Of a DNA stretch of 10,241 bases, positions 3,370-9,185 are shown piece after piece. How positions within the stretch are numbered: position 1 is the first letter of the stretch; every line of letters starts with the position of its first letter. The stretch spans positions 1 to 10,241 of the forward strand of contig CAYISF010000024.1 of assembly GCA_964366065.1 (NCBI GenBank), in the 5' to 3' direction. The DNA is from JBAZYZ01 sp964366065 (GTDB taxonomy: Bacteria; Patescibacteriota; Minisyncoccia; Phycocordibacterales; VMEP01). A program made the position numbers and the translations under genes. Below the pieces are notes generated by a model. It did no database searches and had not been told where the DNA came from. It saw only the letters and a program-made list of their open reading frames with translations.

Positions 3370-4665
3370 CTGCCATTCCTTGTCTTGCCTTACCAAAAGT
3401 TTCTCCTTATCCTCCGGATGAAGCATAACCTCTTCCACCGCGCGTTCCATTCTAATGCTCTGTGACCCTTTGATAAGCGCCACATCCCCCGCCTGTAAAA
3501 TCCCCTCCAGATGTTTTCCCGCCTCCCTGCTGTCTTCAAATTGAAAAATATTTTTCTCGTCCAAGCCGGCAATAAGCGCGCCTAGGGCGATGCCGCGCGC
3601 GCGGATACCGACGGTAATTAAAATATTACAAATTTTTCCGGCAATCTCGCCGATGCGCCTGTGCTCATCCGTGGAATACTTGCCGAGCTCAAGCATATCC
3701 CCGAGCGCGGCTATTTTCCTTCCCTTTATGGCAAGTTCATGGAGCGCTTCAAGCGCTATTTCCGCGGGAAGAGGCGAAGCGTTGTAAGTATCATCGATGA
3801 TAAGCGTATTCTTCACTCCCGGGATAAGCCGCATCCGCCCCGGCGGCGAGTCGTACAAATAGAGCGCTTCCACCATCGTTATCATATTTAAGCCAAGCGC
3901 TTTGCCTAAGGAGAGCGCCGCCATAGCATTATACTCCGGGCTTTTGCCAAGCGCGCCTTTTAAGCGAATCGGAACGCTGTTTCCGTCGTAATCAACCTTA
4001 AAAGTAACGCCGACCGGACGCTCGTTGCCACTTTCTCCTTCGTACAGCACCAAAGGGTACGAACCGACGAGAGACGCCTCTTCTCTAAAACCGTAGGTCA
4101 CCACGCGCGCTTTCGTTTTTTCTCTTACGGCAAGCGCTTCCGGGTCGTCGTGGTTTAAAATTAGATATCCGTCCGGACGAAGAACGCGCGCGAATAAGGC
4201 ATCTTCTTCATTGACCGCCTGAGGCGACGAAAAATATTCCACGTGCACCGGTATCTTCGGGAAAGCGGTGATGATGTTCATGTCGGGAGTAAGCCACTTT
4301 GCGATTTTCCGAATGTCGCCCGGGCGGTCGGCGCCGACTTCCAGAATAAGCCACTCCGGATACTTTTTTCGGTTCACGAGAAGCGACAGGCCGTCAAGAA
4401 TGTTCAATAGCCACAAAAACGGATTATTCCACGCGTTCGGGACTCCGAGAATGGTCAACGGAATTCCGATTTCGCTGTTAAAACTCTTTTCGCTTTTCCT
4501 GACGAAAAAAAACTTGGAAAGCACCGCGAAGACGGCGTCCTTGGTGCTAGTTTTTCCGACGCTTCCGGTAATGGCGATGATTTTGGGCTTGTATTTCCAC
4601 AAAATCAGCTTGGCCTCAGCGAGCAGTATGGCGGTTATTATGTTTTTAAAAAAGTTTTTTAGCAT
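3361..4665 (-). CDS. murF: UDP-MurNAc-tripeptide--D-Ala-D-Ala ligase (MurF), short N-terminus
   Basis: Cytoplasmic ATP-dependent ligase that adds D-Ala-D-Ala to UDP-MurNAc-tripeptide, the last soluble step of peptidoglycan precursor synthesis. Motifs: P-loop GSVGKTST (34-41, K38), ILEVGADRPGDI (107-118), DDTYNASP (291-298), ALGDMLELG (320-328) and the C-terminal IKGSQSIRMERAV (398-410), all as in MurF. The 434 aa are organised as the central ATPase domain plus the C-terminal domain. Only 33 residues precede the P-loop, so the usual N-terminal UDP-binding domain of about 80-100 residues is missing, replaced by a hydrophobic helix (NIITAILLAEAKLILW). GGAG lies 6 nt before the ATG; ftsI ends 13 nt upstream. 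Its last codons and TAG lie inside a REP-like repeat. Other Mur ligases share the central domain, but the motif set and operon position favour MurF. Confidence 0.92.
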   Translation of the reverse strand: MLKNFFKNIITAILLAEAKLILWKYKPKIIAITGSVGKTSTKDAVFAVLSKFFFVRKSEKSFNSEIGIPLTILGVPNAWNNPFLWLLNILDGLSLLVNRKKYPEWLILEVGADRPGDIRKIAKWLTPDMNIITAFPKIPVHVEYFSSPQAVNEEDALFARVLRPDGYLILNHDDPEALAVREKTKARVVTYGFREEASLVGSYPLVLYEGESGNERPVGVTFKVDYDGNSVPIRLKGALGKSPEYNAMAALSLGKALGLNMITMVEALYLYDSPPGRMRLIPGVKNTLIIDDTYNASPLPAEIALEALHELAIKGRKIAALGDMLELGKYSTDEHRRIGEIAGKICNILITVGIRARGIALGALIAGLDEKNIFQFEDSREAGKHLEGILQAGDVALIKGSQSIRMERAVEEVMLHPEDKEKLLVRQDKEWQSR

Positions 4666-4678
4666 TTTTTACTCCATT

Positions 4679-6385
4679 TTATCTGTCCGGCGGCAACTCG
4701 TAGTAGTTTATCAGAAATTTGGTTAAATTCATGAACGGCGCCGTGAGCGTGTGCGAAGCATAGATTTCTCCCCGCGGGTCTTCGGTAAACAGAAAAATAA
4801 GAAAAGTCGGATTATACGCCGGGAAATAGCCGAAGAACGAGTGTCGAAACCGGTCGTCGTAATATCCCGAGCCGTCTTCTTTTCCAAGTTGGGAGGTTCC
4901 CGTTTTCGCCGCGATACTGTAGTTTTGCATCTTGACCGTACCGCCCAAAAGCGCCTTATCCACGACTTTAACGAGCATTCTGGTGATTTCCTCGGAAGTC
5001 GCGGGCTTTAGCGCCTGACGCCCCTTGGGATAGGAAATAACGGATGAAAGTCCCGTCTTATAATCTATCCTTTGGGCGATATGCGGCGTAATCAAGTAAC
5101 CGCCGTTCGCAATCACGGAAAACGCGCGGGCGGCGGTGATGGGAGTAATCGCTATGCCCTGGCCGAACGCGGCGGTGGCATATTCAATATCACGGTTGGT
5201 GTCCAAGTTTGAAATAAGATTTCGCCCCTCTCCCGGCAGGTCTATGCCGGTCTTCTCTCCGAATCCGTAGGCCAAAAAATAATTCTTAAACTGCTCATGC
5301 CCCAGCTTTTGCATGACGAAGACCGCGCCGGTGTTTAGCGACTCGTCAAGCACCTGCTGCATGTCAACAACACCGCGCCCTTTTTTGTCAAAGTTGTAAA
5401 TGGTGCGGCCGCTAAGCGTGAGCGAACCTGTATCGTTATAGGTTGTTTTGGAGGTAATCGCGCCGGCATCAAGCGCGGCGGCTATGGTAAGAGCTTTCAC
5501 GATGGAACCCATTTCGTAATTCCCTTCCACCATCTGATTGTTGAACACGCTGACATCCTTAACTTCCTGGAATCTGTTAAGGTCAAAAGTCGGGACTTTT
5601 GCCATTGCGTAAATACTGCCATCTTTAGGATTAATGATGATGCCTCCGGTAATCTTGGAATTATATTTGTCTTCCACGGCCAGAAGTTCGCTCTCTAGCG
5701 CGTTTTGAATAGCCGGGTCAATCGTCGTTACCAAGTCCCCTTCACGCTTATCCGCCTCGGTGAAAAGAGAATCCTTCAAATTGGCGAATACTTCGGCAAA
5801 AAAATTCACATATAAATTACTTCCCTGCCGGCCTAAAACATCGTTATAGTAACTCTCAAGGCCGTAGCGGCCGGTGAGATTGTCCCCTTTGTAAGCGACA
5901 AACCCGAGAACATGCGCCGCAAGCGGTCCAGCCGGATAGAAACGCCACTTTTCTTTATAGAGAGAGACACCGGAAAGTTTAAGGGAGTTCAATTTATCGG
6001 CGTTTTCCTTGGAAATACGGCGCGCCACCTCTTCATAGGGGTCGTCTTTTTTCCCGGCCTTAGCCATGAAAGAGTCGCGGTCGAGCAAAATAACCGAAGA
6101 AATCCCCTCCCAGGTCGTCGTGGCATCTTTGATTTCCTTCGGGTTAATCGCTAAAAAGTAGCCGCTTTGAAGAGTAGCGGCGGCTATAAGATTTCCGCCG
6201 CGTTCCTGAAACGATATGGTTCCTCTATCAAAAACATTCGCGGACGGCACGGCATATTGGCGGTCGGCGCTTTCGCTATATTCGCTGCCGTGGATAATTT
6301 GAACATAAAAGAGCCGCGTAACAATAAGCGCGGCCACGATAAACGCGAAAAGCGACAATAATCGTATTCGGTTGATACTAATCAT
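4679..6385 (-). CDS. ftsI: septal peptidoglycan transpeptidase (FtsI/PBP2-type, class B PBP)
   Basis: Penicillin-binding protein that cross-links peptidoglycan at the division site. The 568 aa comprise one N-terminal transmembrane anchor (about 9-29), a PBP dimerisation domain (about 45-220) and a transpeptidase domain (about 245-560). The active-site triad is complete: SIVK (S294, K297), SLN (349-351) and KTG (494-496). No PASTA repeats follow. AGGA lies about 6 nt before ATG 6385. A small GGCG-CAAAAA-CGCC hairpin sits just upstream, between the FtsL-like gene and this one. It is the fourth gene of the mraZ operon, the standard ftsI place. Class B PBPs for elongation (MrdA) look similar; position and neighbours decide for the division enzyme. 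Confidence 0.93.
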   Translation of the reverse strand: MISINRIRLLSLFAFIVAALIVTRLFYVQIIHGSEYSESADRQYAVPSANVFDRGTISFQERGGNLIAAATLQSGYFLAINPKEIKDATTTWEGISSVILLDRDSFMAKAGKKDDPYEEVARRISKENADKLNSLKLSGVSLYKEKWRFYPAGPLAAHVLGFVAYKGDNLTGRYGLESYYNDVLGRQGSNLYVNFFAEVFANLKDSLFTEADKREGDLVTTIDPAIQNALESELLAVEDKYNSKITGGIIINPKDGSIYAMAKVPTFDLNRFQEVKDVSVFNNQMVEGNYEMGSIVKALTIAAALDAGAITSKTTYNDTGSLTLSGRTIYNFDKKGRGVVDMQQVLDESLNTGAVFVMQKLGHEQFKNYFLAYGFGEKTGIDLPGEGRNLISNLDTNRDIEYATAAFGQGIAITPITAARAFSVIANGGYLITPHIAQRIDYKTGLSSVISYPKGRQALKPATSEEITRMLVKVVDKALLGGTVKMQNYSIAAKTGTSQLGKEDGSGYYDDRFRHSFFGYFPAYNPTFLIFLFTEDPRGEIYASHTLTAPFMNLTKFLINYYELPPDR

Positions 6386-6409
6386 GCTTTCCTGGCGTTT
6401 TTGCGCCTA

Positions 6410-6757
6410 TTAGTTATTTGGGGCAAACGAGAGCGGTTTAGCGGACGGCACAAGGGAAGCAAAAGTCGTGTTCTTGGAATCCTTAAACCCCAGAGAATAA
6501 GCCAATCCGAGATTGATTTTATTGCTTTCAGAAAGGTAAGAAAGCACAAGTTCGTTCACCCGAGAACCCTGCGCGCGGTTCGCGTTCTCCAGATTTTTGC
6601 GGCCAACAATATTCACGGTGGTCTGGATTACGAATATCAAATAAAGAATTATGGAAAATCCCAACATTGTCGTGAGAAAAAGGAATGCCTTTCGTTCAAC
6701 ATGGCCTTCCATGAGCGAGATGGTTCTATTATTAAATTGTATGGTGTATTTTTTCAT
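6410..6757 (-). CDS. ftsL: FtsL-like division protein (short bitopic membrane protein)
   Basis: A 115-aa protein with a cytoplasmic N-terminus, one transmembrane helix (about 24-46, KAFLFLTTML...FVIQTT) and an extracytoplasmic part that begins with a helix likely to form a short coiled coil (50-80, GRKNLENANRAQGSRVNELV). This is the FtsL/DivIC plan. FtsL proteins scaffold and activate FtsW-FtsI, and the gene lies exactly where ftsL lies in dcw clusters, between rsmH and ftsI. Sequence alone is too divergent to prove FtsL, so the name rests on topology and position. The Ser/Pro-rich end (SLVPSAKPLSFAPNN) looks unstructured. The Shine-Dalgarno site is weak. The stop is 24 nt before the ftsI start. 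Confidence 0.75.
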   Translation of the reverse strand: MKKYTIQFNNRTISLMEGHVERKAFLFLTTMLGFSIILYLIFVIQTTVNIVGRKNLENANRAQGSRVNELVLSYLSESNKINLGLAYSLGFKDSKNTTFASLVPSAKPLSFAPNN

Positions 6758-6770
6758 TTATGGGACCTGT

Positions 6771-6798
6771 CCAGTAGCGTGCTTTGCTCTGCTACTGG
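6771..6798. other. hairpin at the rsmH stop / ftsL junction
   Basis: CCAGTAGC (6771-6778) and GCTACTGG (6791-6798) form a perfect 8-bp stem with a 12-nt loop. The rsmH stop codon lies inside the stem. On the plus strand it is followed by ATTTTTT (6799-6805), so it would terminate antisense transcription. In the operon mRNA it has no U tract after it and may instead mark an mRNA processing or stability site. Confidence 0.55.
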
Positions 6799-7685
6799 AT
6801 TTTTTCTACTACGCGGAGTTTGGCGCTTCGCGCTCTGGGATTTTCTTTAGCTTCGTTATCGGATGGCGTAATTGGTTTCTTGAAAATAATCCTGAAAACT
6901 CCGCTTTTGGACAACTCTTGAAAATATTTTTTGACGATGCGGTCTTCCAAGCTGTGAAATGAAATGACCGCGATGCGCCCGCCCTTCCTTACCGACTGCG
7001 CGGCTTTGGTCAGTCCTTCGGAAAGCGCGCCAAGTTCATCGTTTACGGCTATGCGGAGCGCCTGGAATGTTCTGGTCGCGGGATGAATCCGTCCTTTTCT
7101 GTACCCCGCCGGAACGGAACTCATGATGATATCGCGAAGTTCCGCGGTCGTCCGGATGATTTCTTTTTTCCGCGCCTCCGTTATTCCCTCCGCGATGCGT
7201 CTGGCGAACCTCTCTTCGCCATACTCCCGGATAATGCGCGTAATTTCTTCTTCATCCCAGCTATTCACGATTTCAAGCGCCGTCAACTGCCCCAATTTCG
7301 GGATGGCGCTAAAGGTCATAAGAAGGGGCTCGTCGCGCTTAAAAGAAAATCCTCTGCCGGATAATTCAAGCTGGTCCGAGCTTAAGCCGAGGTCAAAGAG
7401 CACTTTGTCCACTCCGTCTATCTTCGCGGAAAGAAGCACCCGGTCCAATTCCCTGAAATTGGATTCTTCAAGAATCACTTCCGCTTCCGCTTCGGGGAGA
7501 CGACTCCGCGCGTTTAGGAGAGCGTTTTTATCTTCGTCTATTCCGATGAGATGCCCGCGCTTCCCTATTTTTTCTATGATGGCCAAGCTGTGTCCGCCGC
7601 CGTTTATGGTGCAATCAAGCACCGTCTCCCCTTTTTTCAGGTTGAGTGCTTCAATCGCTTGGTGTAAAAGAACTGATTTATGCAT
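6792..7685 (-). CDS. rsmH: 16S rRNA (cytosine-1402-N4)-methyltransferase RsmH (MraW)
   Basis: SAM-dependent enzyme that N4-methylates C1402 of 16S rRNA in the decoding centre. The start MHKSVLLHQAIEAL matches the family N-terminus, so ATG 7685 is chosen over the in-frame start at 7781, whose 32 extra residues overlap mraZ and look like shadow coding. Motifs in order: SAM-binding NGGGHS (28-33) and IGIDED (47-52), FDLGLSS (97-103), RGFSF (111-115), HPATRTFQALRIAVNDEL (201-218), SFHSLEDR (242-249) and NPRARSAKLR (282-291). The length of 297 aa is normal for the family. It starts 2 nt after the mraZ stop, with a purine-rich GGGGG weak ribosome site inside mraZ, so translational coupling is likely. 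Confidence 0.96.
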   Translation of the reverse strand: MHKSVLLHQAIEALNLKKGETVLDCTINGGGHSLAIIEKIGKRGHLIGIDEDKNALLNARSRLPEAEAEVILEESNFRELDRVLLSAKIDGVDKVLFDLGLSSDQLELSGRGFSFKRDEPLLMTFSAIPKLGQLTALEIVNSWDEEEITRIIREYGEERFARRIAEGITEARKKEIIRTTAELRDIIMSSVPAGYRKGRIHPATRTFQALRIAVNDELGALSEGLTKAAQSVRKGGRIAVISFHSLEDRIVKKYFQELSKSGVFRIIFKKPITPSDNEAKENPRARSAKLRVVEKIQ

Positions 7686-7687
7686 AC

Positions 7688-8122
7688 TTACAGCGCCCCC
7701 AACTCGCCCAACTTCTCGGCCACGACATCCGCCTCGTTCCCGATGCGGGATTTGCATTCGTTCCAGGCCTTGTCGTTCCAAATTTCCAGCCGGCTGTACA
7801 TGCCGACGATAACCACTTTTGCTTTCAGGCCGGCGAATTCTTTCTGAAACTCCGGTATAAGAATCCGTCCGAGCGCGTCCACGTCCACTTCCACCGCGCC
7901 GCCTAAAAGAAAGCGATTGAAACTCCGCGTGTCAGTTTTGCCTACGGAGAGATTTGCCAGCTGCTCCGCCATTTTTTTCCACTGTGCCTGCGTGTAAACA
8001 AAGAGGCATTTGTCCAAGCCGGTTGTAACGACTATTTTCTTGCCGAGCTCTTTGCGGAATTTTGCCGGCAGCGAGAGCCGTTTCTTGCCGTCAATTACGT
8101 GAATGTGCTCGCCTATTAGCAT
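7688..8122 (-). CDS. mraZ: transcriptional regulator MraZ
   Basis: A 144-aa DNA-binding protein of the AbrB/SpoVT swapped-hairpin fold and regulator of its own dcw operon in bacteria where it was studied. Two copies of the fold are visible: IDGKKRLSLPAKFRKEL (10-26) and VDALGRILIPEFQKEF (80-95), both with the conserved D-x(3)-R-[IL]-x-[IL]-P pattern. The start MLIGEH fits the family N-terminus. There is no Shine-Dalgarno site before ATG 8122; the mRNA there even reads ACUCCUU. It is the first gene of the operon, and four TGGNN repeats overlap its promoter, so autoregulation is strongly suggested. Confidence 0.95.
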   Translation of the reverse strand: MLIGEHIHVIDGKKRLSLPAKFRKELGKKIVVTTGLDKCLFVYTQAQWKKMAEQLANLSVGKTDTRSFNRFLLGGAVEVDVDALGRILIPEFQKEFAGLKAKVVIVGMYSRLEIWNDKAWNECKSRIGNEADVVAEKLGELGAL

Positions 8123-8301
8123 GATTGATTTTTAAGGAGTGGAACGACTATAAAAATCATTACCCAGCCCATTTTTCCTTCCGCTTTTCCTATTGTAATA
8201 ATCTCCACCTCGAACATTTTTTATTTTAAAAAATTATTCAGAGGGTAAATGGGCTAGGTGGAATTCGCTCCGCTTTCGCGTCGCTCCACTCTATCCCACT
8301 T
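8123..8301 (-). promoter_or_regulatory. structured 5' leader of mraZ mRNA
   Basis: About 180 nt between the predicted start site and the mraZ ATG, with no reading frame. Two long-range helices cross each other: AGCCCATTT (8166-8174) with AAATGGGCT (8247-8255), and TCCACCT (8204-8210) with AGGTGGA (8256-8262). Both together form an H-type pseudoknot; otherwise they are alternatives. GTGGA (8258-8262) can also pair with TCCAC (8285-8289) around a CGC-GAAA-GCG hairpin. It matches no riboswitch I know. It may control translation of a gene that lacks a Shine-Dalgarno site. Confidence 0.5.
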
Positions 8302-8318
8302 CATACCATTATATTCCA
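8284..8318 (-). promoter_or_regulatory. MraZ operator (four TGGNN direct repeats)
   Basis: On the minus strand TGGAA, TGGTA, TGGGA and TGGAG (complements of 8314-8318, 8304-8308, 8294-8298 and 8284-8288) stand exactly 10 bp apart with 5-bp spacers. This is the arrangement known for MraZ boxes (TGGGN repeats with 5-nt spacers). The first two repeats flank and touch the -10 box and the last two lie at and after the start site, a layout fit for repression. Confidence 0.85.
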
Positions 8319-8336
8319 CCGGCCCCCACAAAGCAA
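8308..8336 (-). promoter_or_regulatory. mraZ (dcw operon) promoter
   Basis: On the minus strand TTGCTT (complement of 8331-8336), 17 bp, perfect TATAAT (complement of 8308-8313). Start site near 8301. The -10 lies between the first two MraZ repeats. Confidence 0.8.
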
Positions 8337-8344
8337 AAGAAGAG

Positions 8345-8353
8345 TTATCCACA
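8345..8353 (+). promoter_or_regulatory. DnaA-box consensus upstream of the dcw promoter
   Basis: TTATCCACA, an exact consensus DnaA box, ends 9 bp farther from the operon than its start and lies 8 bp upstream of the -35 hexamer of the mraZ promoter. It is a single site. A role in tying division gene expression to DnaA is possible but unproven. Confidence 0.4.
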
Positions 8354-8355
8354 GG

Positions 8356-8388
8356 GGAAAAGCCAAGACCTTAGGCCTTGGCTTTTCC
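8356..8388. other. 12-bp perfect hairpin
   Basis: GGAAAAGCCAAG (8356-8367) and CTTGGCTTTTCC (8377-8388) with a 9-nt loop. T residues on both sides are interrupted by C, so it is a weak bidirectional terminator at best. It lies between the terminator of the maoC-like gene and the dcw promoter. Confidence 0.6.
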
Positions 8389-8391
8389 TTA

Positions 8392-8522
8392 AGAACCCAA
8401 GGTTCTCAACGCCCTCGAGACACTCGGGCTGCTTTCCTTCACGGGGAAACTACAGTTTCCCCGACCCCTTTCGTCCCTGTTTTACAGGGTAGTAGAGAGT
8501 ACTAACTACCCTGCTGGCAGGG
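8392..8522. repeat. cluster of adjacent and overlapping hairpins
   Basis: Within 131 bp there are AGAACC-CAA-GGTTCT (8392-8406), an interrupted GCC..CGAG-ACA-CTCGGGC stem (8411-8429), GGGGAAACT-AC-AGTTTCCCC (8443-8462), CCCTGT-TTT-ACAGGG (8475-8489), CAGGGTAGT/ACTACCCTG (8485-8493/8505-8513) and CCCTGC-TG-GCAGGG (8509-8522). The last three share strands, so they exclude one another. No reading frame is credible here. It may be a palindromic-repeat cluster or a small RNA; no clear promoter was found on either strand. Confidence 0.6.
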
Positions 8523-8572
8523 TTGATAGATAGGGCTAAAACAAAGAAAAACCTTTTGAAATCAAGCCTAAG

Positions 8573-8598
8573 AAAAAAGGCCCGTAAAAACGGGCCTT
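8573..8598 (-). terminator. terminator of the maoC-like gene
   Basis: AAGGCCCG-TAAAAA-CGGGCCTT (8577-8598, 8 bp). On the minus strand it leads into six T (complement of 8573-8578), 18 bp after the stop of the gene. Confidence 0.88.
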
Positions 8599-8615
8599 AC
8601 CTGCGGGCGGCAACT

Positions 8616-9098
8616 TTACATAAACAAAAGTGTGGTCACGCCGGTTATATATTTCTTCAGATTTTCCTCTCCGCCGTGATAAGAACGGTCCCTCACGGTG
8701 AAATTAAACTTTGTGAATTTTTTGTTGAGAACTATTTTTTTCCTGGTACAGGTGAAATCAACAGAAATTTCGCAGAACGGATACACCGGCCGGTGAAATT
8801 TCACCTTGTCCATGCCGAGGAAAATAATTCCGTCGAAAAATTCCGTTGCCACCGCGCCTAGTGCAGAGAGTACCTGAAAACCCGGTACCACTACCGACGA
8901 AAACTCAGCTTTGTGCGCCCGGTCGGGGTCGGTGTGAATCGGATTGGTGTCTCCCGTAAGCACGCAGAATTTTTTTACCTTGTCCTGGTCAAACCGGAAG
9001 GCATCGCCGATGTACCTGATGACAAAACCTTCATGCAAGTCATCAAATGCTGATTTCTTCGGCGCGGCGGCCACAACGAGATTCCCGGATGGTTTCAT
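8616..9098 (-). CDS. MaoC-like hot-dog fold (R)-hydratase
   Basis: A 160-aa protein. The signature TGDTNPIHTDPDRA (48-61) is the hydratase-2 motif, with the catalytic Asp50 and His55 both present. The following VVVPGFQVLSAL (69-80) and VKFHRPVYPFCEI (99-111) match the rest of the hot-dog fold. Family members hydrate trans-2-enoyl thioesters to (R)-3-hydroxyacyl thioesters. Substrates here cannot be told, and no other lipid gene is in the window. Start: AGGAGGA (complement of 9106-9112) lies 7 nt before ATG 9098. It follows lysS by 87 bp with a terminator between them and has its own strong terminator, so it is probably a separate unit or depends on readthrough. The first 15 residues are a low-complexity N-terminus not typical of the family. 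Confidence 0.88.
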   Translation of the reverse strand: MKPSGNLVVAAAPKKSAFDDLHEGFVIRYIGDAFRFDQDKVKKFCVLTGDTNPIHTDPDRAHKAEFSSVVVPGFQVLSALGAVATEFFDGIIFLGMDKVKFHRPVYPFCEISVDFTCTRKKIVLNKKFTKFNFTVRDRSYHGGEENLKKYITGVTTLLFM

Positions 9099-9127
9099 AG
9101 AATCTTCCTCCTGTTGGTTGAAGTGAT

Positions 9128-9149
9128 AAAAAAACGCCTAATTCCGGCG
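9128..9149 (-). terminator. terminator of lysS
   Basis: CGCC-TAATTCC-GGCG (9135-9149, 4-5 bp) leads on the minus strand into seven T (complement of 9128-9134). The stem is short, so readthrough into the maoC-like gene is likely. Confidence 0.6.
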
Positions 9150-9152
9150 CTT

Positions 9153-9181
9153 AAACTACACTAAAAACGGGAAAATTGCAA
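9153..9181 (-). promoter_or_regulatory. possible promoter of the maoC-like gene
   Basis: TTGCAA (complement of 9176-9181), 17 bp, TAGTTT (complement of 9153-9158). Both boxes are partial matches, and the start site would fall on the lysS terminator hairpin, so this is weak. Confidence 0.3.
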
Positions 9182-9185
9182 GACC

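Noticed and set aside
7686..7781. Longer start (7781) for rsmH
   Set aside because: The 32 added residues overlap mraZ and do not match the family, whose proteins begin at MHKSVLL.
7123..7812. Plus-strand 229-aa frame antisense to rsmH
   Set aside because: Low-complexity Ser/Arg-rich translation opposite a conserved gene; shadow frame.
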